From positions 51,378-115,377 of the forward strand of contig DLGT01000141.1 of NCBI GenBank assembly GCA_002482845.1: a DNA stretch of 64,000 bases, read 5' to 3'. Source of the stretch: Saprospiraceae bacterium UBA7687 (GTDB taxonomy: Bacteria; Bacteroidota; Bacteroidia; Chitinophagales; Saprospiraceae). Below are positions 1 to 8,701 of the stretch, one piece after another (position 1 is the first letter of the stretch; each line of letters opens with the position of its first letter). The notes under the pieces were generated by a model that did no database searches, was not told the DNA's origin, and saw nothing but the letters and a program-made list of their open reading frames with translations. Made by a program: the position numbers and the translations under genes.

Positions 1-93
1 AAAAGTTCCTCCTACAAATCCCACCACCAATATAAACTGGACTAAAATGGAAAAATAATCTAATCGTATATTTTCTATGACTGATGTATCCAA
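1..93 (-). CDS. Possible NADH-quinone oxidoreductase subunit A, N-terminus (partial)
   Basis: Read on the minus strand from a TTG at 93, the frame stays open to the window edge. It gives about 31 residues: a short polar lead, then a hydrophobic segment containing DYFSILVQF and GFVGGTF. That pattern resembles the first transmembrane helix of NuoA in Bacteroidota. An in-frame stop lies a few codons upstream of the TTG and no ATG is available, so the start is forced but unusual. Only the first helix is visible, and the diagnostic NuoA motifs lie outside the window, so this is tentative. Any small membrane protein is an alternative. Confidence 0.33.
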   Translation of the reverse strand, partial: MDTSVIENIRLDYFSILVQFILVVGFVGGTF

Positions 94-317
94 AATAAAT
101 TGATTTTAAATTATCAATATTGATAAGAAGCCGCAAAGTTAATGAAAAATATATTAATTAAATTCTGATATAAAGAATAAAATTCTTCAAGTAACTAACA
201 TGGATTTAAAATGTTTGCCTGATTGTAAAATATTTTTGCTCAGACAGTTTTAAATTCTGTTGTAGAGATGAAATAATACATTGAAAATATTTGTGTAAAG
301 CAAAGTTTGCCAAATGA

Positions 318-1694
318 TTATTCTAGAGATTGATTTAAAGATTCAGCATTTATTTTTGCTTTACAATCAATAACTTTGCAATTACTAGCAGGTTCGGTAT
401 GTGATTTATTGTCTGAAGGATGCCATCCCATTGTACCATAAAGCACAAAAAAACCAACAACATAAGCCAACATTACATGCCAACCATGTTTAAGCCAAGT
501 TCCTACATTTCTTGCTTCTGGAAATTTATTTGTAATCGCCACACCAGCAGATGAACCAAACCACATCATAGATCCACCAAATCCAACAGCATAAGCTAAG
601 ATACCCCAATCAAAATGGCCTTGCTCCAAACAAAGTTTTGTCAATGGTATATTATCAAAAACTGCCGAAATAAATCCAAGTGCAAAAGCAGTTATCCATG
701 AAGCATTAGGGAGTGTTTCTACTGGCATCATAGATGCAGCGGTAACCAAACACAATAAAAATATAGTACCTTTTATAGCATCTTTTGCTTCATGCCATGG
801 AATTTTTATAAAAGTGGCGCCAACTAAAATTGAGATCCAAACGCCTAATGCAGGCATATCATAATAGACATTGGACAAAATTGCCCCTACTAATATCATT
901 AATACTACTAGTAATCGACTGTATATTAGTTTTGTACCTTCCTTAGGATCCGCCGTTATTCTTTGATACTTGTCTTGCTGGAATGATGCAAAATAAGCAA
1001 CTATTAAAAGAGCAACAATAGCAGCGACATAAGCATGGAGAACATCAAAAGGCGAAACGCCATCTATCCACATCATGGTAGTCGTAGTGTCACCCACAAT
1101 ACTTCCTGAACCACCGGCGTTACTTGCAGCTACTATGGCGGCTATATATCCAGGATGGACTTTGTGGTTAAAAACTACTAAGGCGACTGTGCCACCAATC
1201 ATGGCAGCTGCGATATTGTCCAAAAATGATGAAATTACAAAGATAAAGACTAAAAGTAATGCAGGACCTTTCCAATCATCAGGTAGAAACTTTGGTAAAT
1301 AATCCGGCACTCCAGAATCTTCAAAGATTTTTGCTAAGATCCCAAAACCTAGTAGAAGACCGAATAAATTGATCAAAATAGACCATTCTCCTTGTCTTTG
1401 GTGTTTGTCAGAAAGTTGTTCCATAAGACTATTTTGTCCAAAGAAATGTTCTTGAAAATGATAACCTGTATCAAAAAACAATTTGTAGCCCGCAATTGCC
1501 AACAATCCTGTCAAAGCTACTTCAAAAGTTCGATGATGAAAAACCGCTACTCCAATCAAGGTCAGCGCAAAAAGTATGAACTCAATTCTAATCCCCGCAA
1601 CGCTAAGAGGTTGGTTTTCAGTGCTAGCTAATAGAAATATTGGGAATAGTAATAGTAGAACAAAAAATGAAAACGATTTATTTGCGAATTTCAT
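318..1694 (-). CDS. nhaD: NhaD-type sodium:proton antiporter
   Basis: A 458-residue polytopic inner-membrane protein of the ArsB/NhaD ion-transporter superfamily. It is expected to exchange cytoplasmic Na+ or Li+ for H+ in salt and pH homeostasis. The sequence has a hydrophobic N-terminal segment (about residues 5-22) and roughly a dozen further membrane segments. Family-like features are the SSFLDNIAAAMIGG segment (about residue 155), the NAGGSGSIVGDTTTTMMW stretch (about residue 190) and a late FDNIPLTKLC motif. The two FLDN/FDN elements look like the paired half-site motifs of this superfamily. The C-terminal 40 residues are hydrophilic. I chose the ATG at 1694; a TTG three codons upstream is also open but less likely. 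It is monocistronic, with no clear terminator downstream. Confidence 0.85.
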   Translation of the reverse strand: MKFANKSFSFFVLLLLFPIFLLASTENQPLSVAGIRIEFILFALTLIGVAVFHHRTFEVALTGLLAIAGYKLFFDTGYHFQEHFFGQNSLMEQLSDKHQRQGEWSILINLFGLLLGFGILAKIFEDSGVPDYLPKFLPDDWKGPALLLVFIFVISSFLDNIAAAMIGGTVALVVFNHKVHPGYIAAIVAASNAGGSGSIVGDTTTTMMWIDGVSPFDVLHAYVAAIVALLIVAYFASFQQDKYQRITADPKEGTKLIYSRLLVVLMILVGAILSNVYYDMPALGVWISILVGATFIKIPWHEAKDAIKGTIFLLCLVTAASMMPVETLPNASWITAFALGFISAVFDNIPLTKLCLEQGHFDWGILAYAVGFGGSMMWFGSSAGVAITNKFPEARNVGTWLKHGWHVMLAYVVGFFVLYGTMGWHPSDNKSHTEPASNCKVIDCKAKINAESLNQSLE

Positions 1695-1941
1695 GCTAAT
1701 CAATTTAGTAAAAATAATGGTTTAAAATGTAAGCCTATGATTGATTGTGCTTTATCATCAATATATCATATATTAAATGGATTTCCGAAAATAAAATCCA
1801 CTGATCCACTATTGAAATGATCATATTTTCAACGATTCTTAATAATAAAGCTATAAGAATTTTATAACAAGTACATGTCCAGTATTTGTTAGCTTGTCAT
1901 GGTTTTGTCTTTAAAGATTACAAAACGTTACAAATTTTAAT

Positions 1942-2301
1942 TTACCAAAAGGTATGGAAAGGGAAAATCAGTTTTTTTAATGCGGATTGAATGGCAGTAG
2001 AAATGTTCAGTAATTCAGTTGATGTACATTCTTTTACTAATACAGGTATTGCAACAATGTTTATATACCCTGAAAAGTATTTAATAGACTTTTTTTCTTT
2101 AAGTGAAAGGTCTATATTTTGTTGTGTAGAAGTTAGCTCATTTTTAGTACAACCTTGGAGTTTTACGTGATCTCCTTTGTTTATTTCTTGTTGACTTGGG
2201 AAGGTTGGGACAATAATTTCTATTTTTGGTGCAGCAATAAATGCAACCATCAAAAGGGTGCAAGCCAAAAATATAGAAATATGTCTTTTAAAATCTACCA
2301 C
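1942..2301 (-). CDS. Small hypothetical protein with N-terminal membrane/signal segment
   Basis: A 119-residue protein of unrecognised family. Residues 8-24 form a hydrophobic segment that could be an uncleaved anchor or signal peptide. The rest is mixed polar with two cysteines (in LQGCTKN and VKECTST). It starts with GTG: the in-frame upstream stretch reaches a stop without an ATG, and the overlapping ATG at 2303 is out of frame. It lies between the redoxin gene and the antiporter, on the same strand as both. An antisense frame at 2155-2382 is open but less convincing. Function unknown. Confidence 0.45.
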   Translation of the reverse strand: MVDFKRHISIFLACTLLMVAFIAAPKIEIIVPTFPSQQEINKGDHVKLQGCTKNELTSTQQNIDLSLKEKKSIKYFSGYINIVAIPVLVKECTSTELLNISTAIQSALKKLIFPFHTFW

Positions 2302-2425
2302 ATAACAAAGGTAGTTGATAGTTTTTGTATTGGACTATATTTATTGCAAAAATTATCATGGCAATTGATTTTATGGTTGTAGTTTCTAGAGTTTTGAGAC
2401 TTGGATATTAAATTTCATAAAAAAA

Positions 2426-2474
2426 AGCCCTTTCGAAATAAGTGATCTACTATATAACTAACTTCAAAAGGGCT
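2426..2474 (-). terminator. Rho-independent terminator of the redoxin gene
   Basis: Arms at 2426-2433 and 2467-2474 (AGCCCTTT/AAAGGGCT) pair over a 33-nt loop. On the minus strand the stem is followed by a run of eight or more T. It lies 20 nt beyond the redoxin stop codon. Confidence 0.6.
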
Positions 2475-2494
2475 ACCTGTTTTATTAAAATTCT

Positions 2495-3100
2495 CTATTT
2501 GCTTTTGACCTTAATAGAACAACCAATTGCTTTTGTAACCGCTGGAACAGGTTCTTTACCTTTATCCAAAGCTGCGATGGCGTTTTCAAGATATTTCTCT
2601 TCGACTTGGGAAGCATCTTCTGCATTATCGTCAATAGCACCTATATATTTCACGATATGGTTTTTGTCTAGCAAAAATACATGTGGTGTTTTGGTCGCAC
2701 CATATGCGGGGTACACTTTTTGTCCATCATCAAATAAATATGGGAAATCAAATCCCTTATCTTTCGCACGAACTTTCATTTTCTCATAACTATCATCTGG
2801 TTTAACTTCTGGATCGTTAGGGTTAATAGCTATTACTTGGTATCCTTTTTTACCATATTTTTTGGATAATTCAACGATTCTATCTTCATACATCACTGCA
2901 AACGGACAAGAATTGCAAGTGAAAACGACTATAAAACCTTTTGCATCTTTAAAGCTAGCTAAAGAATAATTTTTACCATCTACAGATTTAAGGTCAAAAT
3001 CAGAAGCTTTATCACCAGGCTGAAACCCTGAATTGGGTACTTTTATATCACCGTTTGTCAAAATCGAAATGGTGAATAAAATTTGGAATAATACATTCAT
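2495..3100 (-). CDS. Thioredoxin-like (redoxin / AhpC-TSA type) secreted protein
   Basis: A 201-residue protein with an N-terminal hydrophobic signal-like segment followed by a thioredoxin fold of the PRX-like/redoxin group. It opens with a GDKASDFDLKSVDGK entry strand, has a TCNSCPFA active-site motif (CxxC, about residue 60) and a TPHVFLLD segment with the expected cis-proline. Members of this group are commonly annotated as thioredoxin-family proteins and may act as periplasmic thiol oxidoreductases or peroxidases; the substrate is unknown. The ATG at 3100 lies 6 nt after the stop of the TlpA-like gene, so the two are almost certainly co-transcribed. A TTG at 3106 directly abutting that stop is the alternative start. 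Confidence 0.8.
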   Translation of the reverse strand: MNVLFQILFTISILTNGDIKVPNSGFQPGDKASDFDLKSVDGKNYSLASFKDAKGFIVVFTCNSCPFAVMYEDRIVELSKKYGKKGYQVIAINPNDPEVKPDDSYEKMKVRAKDKGFDFPYLFDDGQKVYPAYGATKTPHVFLLDKNHIVKYIGAIDDNAEDASQVEEKYLENAIAALDKGKEPVPAVTKAIGCSIKVKSK

Positions 3101-3106
3101 ATTCAA

Positions 3107-3601
3107 TTATTTATATTTACTAAATGAAAAAATAAAATCTTCTAATTCTTCTAAATTGGCAAACTCTCTTTCTGCAAATAACTTTTTATCACCTTGTACT
3201 AAATAAGTGGCAGGTATCGATCCAGACCAAGATGCATCTACTTTTGGGAGCCAAGTGTCGTATTTCTTATCATTCATTATAACAACTTCAGAAGCGATCT
3301 TGTTTTTTGTGATAAACGGAAGCAAGTGAGACTTTATTTGTCGTTTAAAATCTAAACTTACCAACACAACTTTAAACTTTTGTTCCTTATATTTTTTATT
3401 AAAAGCTTCGAAGTAAGGAAGTTCTTTTACACAAGGCGCGCACCACGTAGCCCAAAAATTAATGACATAAGTTGTATCATTGTTTCTGAAAACAGCAGCA
3501 GAAAGAGAATCATATGTATCATACTCGGGAAGAACCTGTGTTTGAGCTTTTGATGCCGACAATATAAAAACCAAACTAATTATCGCTGTGAATACTTTCA
3601 T
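3107..3601 (-). CDS. TlpA-family thiol:disulfide oxidoreductase
   Basis: A 164-residue protein with a cleavable-looking signal peptide (residues 1-19, ending near SKA). It is followed by a thioredoxin-like domain with the classic FWATWCAPCVKELPYF active site (CAPC about residues 54-57). A SGSIPATYLV segment supplies the cis-proline. TlpA/ResA-like proteins are periplasmic reductants for cytochrome maturation or oxidised cysteines. It is the first gene of a two-gene unit with the redoxin downstream, suggesting a paired envelope thiol pathway. Such activity could serve the Cys-rich exported proteins elsewhere in this window, but that link is inference. Confidence 0.85.
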   Translation of the reverse strand: MKVFTAIISLVFILSASKAQTQVLPEYDTYDSLSAAVFRNNDTTYVINFWATWCAPCVKELPYFEAFNKKYKEQKFKVVLVSLDFKRQIKSHLLPFITKNKIASEVVIMNDKKYDTWLPKVDASWSGSIPATYLVQGDKKLFAEREFANLEELEDFIFSFSKYK

Positions 3602-3733
3602 AAAATAAATAACAGAGACTAGATTCCAATGTTTTCAAACACTGTTTTATATTTGGTTATAGTTTTGTTAAAATTGGTTCAAATAAAAGATGTGTATTTT
3701 TTTTAAAGAAATATGGAAAGACTTTTTCTCACT

Positions 3734-3758
3734 GCGACAAAAATTCTATCTTTGTCGC
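3734..3758. promoter_or_regulatory. Perfect dyad overlapping the pyrR -7 box
   Basis: GCGACAAA at 3734-3741 and TTTGTCGC at 3751-3758 form a perfect 8-bp inverted repeat with a 9-nt spacer, ending 4 nt before the pyrR ATG. The right arm overlaps TATCTTTG (3747-3754), which matches the Bacteroidota -7 box TAnnTTTG. A weak -33-like T-run lies at 3723-3727. It could be an operator or an RNA hairpin at the 5' end of the message. Confidence 0.5.
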
Positions 3759-3762
3759 TGAT

Positions 3763-4317
3763 ATGGATCAAGGAAAAATCATAGTATCGTCCGAAAGGTT
3801 TCAACTTACACTTCTGAGGTTAGCTCATCAGATACTAGAAAACCATTTGAAGCCCGAAGATTTGTGCATTATCGGCATCCAAGAGCGAGGCGTCCCGCTT
3901 GCTGCTCGTCTTAAGGACAATCTTATAGAAATGCTCGGAGGACAGCCATTTAAGTATGGAGCCTTAGATATTACTTTTTATCGAGATGATTTCCGTAGGA
4001 GAGATGTCCCCATCAAAGCAGCTACAACAGAGATTGACTTTTTGGTAGAAAACAAAAATGTTTTATTGGTAGATGATGTCCTTTATACAGGAAGGACCGT
4101 GCATGCTGCTATGGCTGCCTTGCAGGATTTCGGTCGACCGCAAAAGATAGAAATGTTGTGTATGGTAGATAGGCGATTTAATAGGCATTTTCCCATCAAA
4201 GCAGATTATTTAGGCATGTCTGTAGACGCACTCGACGAAGCTTATGTAAAAGTAAACTGGAAAGATATCGACGGCGAAGATGAAGTTAGACTTTTTTCAG
4301 GTAAAATCATAAAATAA
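3763..4317 (+). CDS. pyrR: Bifunctional pyrimidine operon regulator / uracil phosphoribosyltransferase PyrR
   Basis: A 184-residue type I phosphoribosyltransferase. The PRPP-binding loop is clear (VLLVDDVLYTGRTVHAA, about residues 99-115), as are the IIGIQERGVPLA segment and the conserved DITFYRDD stretch. These distinguish PyrR from Upp-type UPRTases. In Firmicutes PyrR binds pyr mRNA and controls attenuation; in Bacteroidota its regulatory role is less established. It also makes UMP from uracil and PRPP. The gene is followed 15 nt later by pyrB, a typical arrangement. The ATG at 3763 is directly preceded by a dyad and a -7-like box, implying an extremely short leader. Confidence 0.92.
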   Translation: MDQGKIIVSSERFQLTLLRLAHQILENHLKPEDLCIIGIQERGVPLAARLKDNLIEMLGGQPFKYGALDITFYRDDFRRRDVPIKAATTEIDFLVENKNVLLVDDVLYTGRTVHAAMAALQDFGRPQKIEMLCMVDRRFNRHFPIKADYLGMSVDALDEAYVKVNWKDIDGEDEVRLFSGKIIK

Positions 4318-4332
4318 AGAACGATAAAAAAT

Positions 4333-5265
4333 ATGTCTTCATCTCAACTCAGTACCAAACATCTTCTCGGCATCAAATATATTACTAAAGAAGATATCGA
4401 ACTGATTTTTAAGACTGCTGTTGAATTTAAAGACGTTATCAATCGACCTATTAAAAAAGTGCCATCTCTAAGAGACGTTACAGTTGCTAATGTTTTTTTT
4501 GAAAACTCCACTCGTACTCGTATATCATTTGAACTTGCTGAAAGAAGACTTTCTGCGGATGTAGTCAATTTTGCAGCATCATCATCTTCCGTTAGTAAAG
4601 GTGAAACATTACTAGATACTGTCAATAATATTTTGGCAATGAAAGTAGATATGGTCGTCATGCGTCATCCAGCGCCAGGAGCTCATCATTTTTTGGCTAA
4701 GCATATAGATGCAAATATCATAAATGCTGGCGACGGCACCCACGAACATCCTACCCAAGCATTACTAGATGCATTCTCTATCCAAGAAACATTAGGTTCT
4801 GTAGAAGGAAAAAATATCGTTATTGTAGGTGATATTTTACATAGTAGGGTAGCACTGAGCAATATTTTTTGTCTCAACAAATTAGGTGCTAATGTAAAAG
4901 TATGTGGACCTTCCACCTTGATTCCAAGACATATAGAAAGTCTTGGTGTGACTGTGGAGCACGATGTCAGAAAGGCCCTTGAATGGTGTGATGTAGCCAA
5001 TGTACTCAGAATACAACTGGAACGTCAGGATATTAAATACATACCATCACTCAGAGAGTATGCTCAATATTTTGGCATTAATAAACAACTACTGAATGAC
5101 ATCAACAAAGACATTGTCATCATGCACCCTGGTCCTATCAATCGTGGTGTCGAGATCACAAGTGATGTGGCTGACTCCAAACAGTCAATCATTTTGGACC
5201 AAGTAGAAAATGGTGTCGCTATCAGGATGGCTGTCTTATATTTATTAGCGGGGAAAAAAGGGTAG
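4333..5265 (+). CDS. pyrB: Aspartate carbamoyltransferase catalytic subunit
   Basis: A 310-residue enzyme of the normal ATCase length. It condenses carbamoyl phosphate with aspartate in the committed step of pyrimidine synthesis. The carbamoyl-phosphate signature FFENSTRTRISFE is at about residues 55-67, the HEHPTQALLDAF motif is mid-protein (about 137-148), and the aspartate-binding HPGPINRGVEI motif is near the C-terminus. These separate it from ornithine carbamoyltransferase. No regulatory pyrI gene is adjacent. It is co-transcribed with pyrR, and a bidirectional terminator follows at 5406-5438. Confidence 0.95.
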   Translation: MSSSQLSTKHLLGIKYITKEDIELIFKTAVEFKDVINRPIKKVPSLRDVTVANVFFENSTRTRISFELAERRLSADVVNFAASSSSVSKGETLLDTVNNILAMKVDMVVMRHPAPGAHHFLAKHIDANIINAGDGTHEHPTQALLDAFSIQETLGSVEGKNIVIVGDILHSRVALSNIFCLNKLGANVKVCGPSTLIPRHIESLGVTVEHDVRKALEWCDVANVLRIQLERQDIKYIPSLREYAQYFGINKQLLNDINKDIVIMHPGPINRGVEITSDVADSKQSIILDQVENGVAIRMAVLYLLAGKKG

Positions 5266-5405
5266 AAAGCTTTTTTTGATTGGAAAAACATATAAAAACA
5301 TATATAAGATAACATTCTATATACCGCTCAAGAATATTTGTTCGTAGGAATTAATAGAAGGTACTTCATTAAATTTTTTAACATACTTTCGTCGCAATAT
5401 AAAAT

Positions 5406-5438
5406 AAAAAAGGCCCAACAAAATGTCGAGCCTTTTTT
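5406..5438. terminator. Bidirectional terminator between pyrB and the SusE/F-like gene
   Basis: A 9-bp stem AAAAAAGGC/GCCTTTTTT (5406-5414 with 5430-5438) has a 15-nt loop and T-runs on both strands. It serves the convergent genes pyrB and 5462-7294. Confidence 0.75.
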
Positions 5439-5461
5439 ATTTCTATCATTTACAATGATCA

Positions 5462-7294
5462 TTATTTAACAATAACTACTGATTTCACGGCAAAGTTCTT
5501 ATCGTTTGAAATTCTCAAAACATAGTTTCCTGCTTTAATGTCAGAAACGTTGATTTTTGAAGTTCCTTGAGTATTTAATACTTGTGTTCTCAATTCCTGT
5601 CCGTTTACATTATATAAAGTAACACTTACTTGTCCTTTTAACGCATCTGTGTTTACTTCTACATTAAGGAAGTCTTTTGCTGGGTTAGGGAATATTTTGA
5701 TCACATCTCCACTTAATAAATCATAAGTTGAAGTTGCTTCGCTGAATGCATATTCACCAGTGTCAGATCTGAACTCCACATTGTAAGTACCTGCAACTGG
5801 TTCTATATTTTGACCTGGCATTACAGCGATACCAGTTGGGAAACCTGAACCTGCATCTGATTTTCCCCAGTTTAAAGTCCATGCTGCATCTACTCTAAAT
5901 TTTAAACCACCATCTGCATCTGGGTCATAGTCAATTAAAGTTACATTTGCAAGTCTCCAAAGATTAACATTGTCCACATCTTTTGTCATAAATGCATCTC
6001 TACTTTCATCATCTCCTGGCCAATCGCCAAAAGGACCAGATTTTCCTACTAATGAAATCCTATCATATTCTACTATTGCCTCGAAGTTATAAGCTAATGT
6101 AGCACTATTAAATGTGATTTTATAATCTCCAGCAGGGATTGCTATATCTGGGCTAAATCCGCCTTCTGCTGTACCAGCAGGGAAATCCGCGCCTCCCCAA
6201 CTCAATTCAATGTTGTTTTCTGGTATAAATCTAAGGTCACCGTCTACTAAATCTGTTCTAAGTGACCATTTTGTAAAATCATTTGGATCTTTTATCATTG
6301 GTGTAGCTGTTGCAAAACCACCAGGTGTTGCACTTCCTATAATACCAACGGTAGGGTAGTCAATCCTTTTTACAAAGTTGTATTCAAATGTTTTTGTGTT
6401 AAAAGTACCTTGATACTCCCCAGCATTATCCGCAGACACAGGTATGTTATCACTACTATTAAATACACCTACACCATTTGGAAAATCTAGTCCACCCCAA
6501 TTATCAGTCCAAGCACTATCTGCTCTAAATTTGAAAGAACCTTCTTTTAATGTAATGATAATATTCCAAAGATCAGGATTTGAAGCATCTTTAGTCATTG
6601 GTGTTTCATTATCCCATCCAGTTGGCGTTGCATCTCCTATCATACCAATACTCCTAAAATCTACTTCTTCAGTAAATTTATAAGCACCAGTAACTTTGTT
6701 GAAGTCAACTCTGTATCTACCTGCTGTTGCAATTGGAATGTTGTCTGGAGAACCTAGTACTGCAATGCCTTCTGGAAAATCTGTTGATCCCCAATTAATT
6801 GCCCAATCGTCATCTTGTCTGAATTTTGCATTTTTGTTTGTCAAATCGATAACAATATAGTACTGATTTGTGTCGGTTGGATCTATGTACATGTCTGTAT
6901 CATTATCCCACCCTCCAGGTGTAGCATCACCAATAATACCAATATTTGAATCTACATCAAAATAGTATTCACCGCTGTTTGAGTTGAAAGTTACGGTATA
7001 ATCTCCTGCAAAAACTGGAATGTCGGGACTACCAGGTGTAGAAGAACCGATACCTTTAGGGAAAGCCTTGTCTCCCCAGCTTAAATCCCAATTATTATTG
7101 GCCCTGAATTTGCAAGCCGCTGTTGTTAACGTGATATCTAAGGTCCACGTAGAGTCAGTAAGTTTTGTCATAGGTGTTTCGTTATCCCATCCACCAGAAG
7201 TGGCTGACCCAATTAGACCTACTGATGTAACCTGAGCATTCAGACCAATTGCCAAGGTGAAAAAACATAAAATGGTAAGTAAATGTGACTTCAT
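5462..7294 (-). CDS. SusE/SusF-like repeat protein with T9SS type A sorting domain
   Basis: A 610-residue exported protein. A signal peptide (residues 1-20) is followed by five tandem modules of about 100 residues (roughly 22-118, 119-215, 216-320, 321-425, 426-530). Each opens with a GxIGxATPGGWDN-like strand and carries W/FR..WxxxWGxxxFPxGI and ends GxYxVxFNxxTGxYxF. This pattern resembles the SusE/SusF outer-membrane starch-binding domains. The last ~75 residues (IFPNPAKDFLNVEV ... GNYVLRI ... VIVK) are a type A T9SS sorting domain. Unlike SusE/SusF there is no lipobox, so it should be secreted or surface-anchored via T9SS. The fifth module contains an insertion rich in acidic residues. 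No Sus-like transporter genes are adjacent. Glycan binding is inference. Confidence 0.8.
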   Translation of the reverse strand: MKSHLLTILCFFTLAIGLNAQVTSVGLIGSATSGGWDNETPMTKLTDSTWTLDITLTTAACKFRANNNWDLSWGDKAFPKGIGSSTPGSPDIPVFAGDYTVTFNSNSGEYYFDVDSNIGIIGDATPGGWDNDTDMYIDPTDTNQYYIVIDLTNKNAKFRQDDDWAINWGSTDFPEGIAVLGSPDNIPIATAGRYRVDFNKVTGAYKFTEEVDFRSIGMIGDATPTGWDNETPMTKDASNPDLWNIIITLKEGSFKFRADSAWTDNWGGLDFPNGVGVFNSSDNIPVSADNAGEYQGTFNTKTFEYNFVKRIDYPTVGIIGSATPGGFATATPMIKDPNDFTKWSLRTDLVDGDLRFIPENNIELSWGGADFPAGTAEGGFSPDIAIPAGDYKITFNSATLAYNFEAIVEYDRISLVGKSGPFGDWPGDDESRDAFMTKDVDNVNLWRLANVTLIDYDPDADGGLKFRVDAAWTLNWGKSDAGSGFPTGIAVMPGQNIEPVAGTYNVEFRSDTGEYAFSEATSTYDLLSGDVIKIFPNPAKDFLNVEVNTDALKGQVSVTLYNVNGQELRTQVLNTQGTSKINVSDIKAGNYVLRISNDKNFAVKSVVIVK

Positions 7295-7632
7295 GATTAT
7301 AAATTTTTAATTAAAACAAAAAGATAATGTTAATTGGACACAAAGTAAAAACATTTTTTAAAATAAGCATTAATTTGTTATTAAAAAATAGTCTTTTTTT
7401 ATATTTTTAAGATTTAAAGTGGTAATTTGGTACTTTCTGGATATTATTTAGGGAATAACCAATCTTTTACAGATGAAAGGCGGGAGATATTGATTGTAAT
7501 TATAAAGTCTAACTGATAATTTTGCTATTAGCTTAATCTAATTCTTCAGATAGTTTTAAAGGAGTTGGTTTTAGTGGCTTTATTAGTTTTATTCAATGAA
7601 ATTATAGCTTCTCTTAAAGTTGGTGTTTAAAA
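7295..7632. other. Intergenic, no gene recognised
   Basis: 338 bases of AT-rich DNA between two minus-strand genes. It presumably holds the promoter of the SusE/F-like gene near 7320-7345 (TTTG and TATCTT-like boxes at poor spacing). I see no convincing hairpin, RNA or ORF. Confidence 0.5.
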
Positions 7633-8358
7633 TTACTTATAATAACCAATTGTTTTGCGCCACCGCATCTTAAGCACGCCAAGGATAGCTTCCGAGACAA
7701 TATTGGTATTCATTTTGGAATTACCTTTTTCTCTATCCACAAAAGTTATAGGCACTTCAATGATTTTGAAACCTTTTGACCATGCAAAATATTTCATTTC
7801 AATCTGAAAAGTATATCCTATAAACTTGATTTTGTCTAGATCGATTGCTTCTAATACCCGTCTATGATAACAAATAAAGCCTGCTGTTGGATCATTTACG
7901 GGAAGCCATGTAATGGTCCTAACATATAAAGAGGCACCATAAGAAAGTAATAATCTATCTTTTGACCAATTTTTGATATTCCCACCTTTTACATACCTGC
8001 TACCGACCGCCATATCAGCGCCTAGTTCTTTACAACCATGTAATAATCTATTAAGATCATTGGGATTGTGGCTAAAGTCTGCATCCATTTCAAATATGTA
8101 GTCAAATCCTTTCTCAAGGCCATATTTAAACCCAGCAATGTAGGCCGTACCTAGACCGAGTTTACCTTTCCTTTGTAATAAATGAATTCTATTGTTTTTT
8201 TCTTGCAAAACTTTTACAACATCTCCTGTGCCATCAGGCGAATTATCATCTACTATTAGCACAGAAAACCGATCGCCTTGTTTCATCACAGCTTCTATGA
8301 TCGAATGTATATTTTCGATTTCATTATAAGTAGGGATAATAACAAGATAAGATTCCAA
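7633..8358 (-). CDS. Polyprenol-phosphate mannosyltransferase-like glycosyltransferase (GT2)
   Basis: A 241-residue GT-A glycosyltransferase of the dolichol/polyprenol-phosphate mannose synthase group. The N-terminal nucleotide-binding strand reads VIIPTYNEIENI, followed by VDDNSPDGTGDVV and the metal-binding FEMDADFSHNP (about residues 89-99), then VGSRYVKGG. It transfers a hexose, usually mannose, from GDP-sugar to a polyprenyl phosphate at the cytoplasmic membrane face. No C-terminal membrane domain is present, so it is the single-domain form. The start must be the TTG at 8358: homology begins at once and an in-frame stop lies just upstream. It is monocistronic. Confidence 0.88.
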   Translation of the reverse strand: MESYLVIIPTYNEIENIHSIIEAVMKQGDRFSVLIVDDNSPDGTGDVVKVLQEKNNRIHLLQRKGKLGLGTAYIAGFKYGLEKGFDYIFEMDADFSHNPNDLNRLLHGCKELGADMAVGSRYVKGGNIKNWSKDRLLLSYGASLYVRTITWLPVNDPTAGFICYHRRVLEAIDLDKIKFIGYTFQIEMKYFAWSKGFKIIEVPITFVDREKGNSKMNTNIVSEAILGVLKMRWRKTIGYYK

Positions 8359-8624
8359 AGTATAAAAGTATTGCTAGATTAAGTTACATAAACGCAGAAA
8401 ATTAAGTTTTAGCGTTGTGTATTTAAAAACAGATGCAAATATTAAAAAATATTATAAGAAGATACCCATTTTGAGCTAAAAATGATATTATTTATTTTTT
8501 ATAACTGTTGTCTTTTCTAAATTTCTGACATTGAAATTGTAATTATAATTAACAATTGATTGTTATTCTGAGCTTAACTTTACAATTCCTTGGATAGATT
8601 TGATTGGAAAAATTTTAGGTATAT
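8359..8624. other. Intergenic, no gene recognised
   Basis: AT-rich spacer between the mannosyltransferase and the terminator of the next gene. No ORF, RNA or repeat is seen. Confidence 0.5.
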
Positions 8625-8666
8625 AAAAGAGCCTAGCTGAGTGATCTTACCCTACCAGGCTCTTTT
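8625..8666. terminator. Terminator downstream of the split T9SS gene
   Basis: A 10-bp stem AAAAGAGCCT/AGGCTCTTTT (8625-8634 with 8657-8666) has a 22-nt loop. It lies 36 nt beyond the stop codon at 8702 and is T-rich on both strands. Confidence 0.7.
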
Positions 8667-8701
8667 TTAATCTTTTGTCTAAAATAGTGTAGTGCGTTAG
8701 A

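Noticed and set aside
2155..2382. 75-codon plus-strand frame
   Set aside because: Antisense to the small membrane protein at 1942-2301, which has a more plausible signal/anchor segment; neither is certain.
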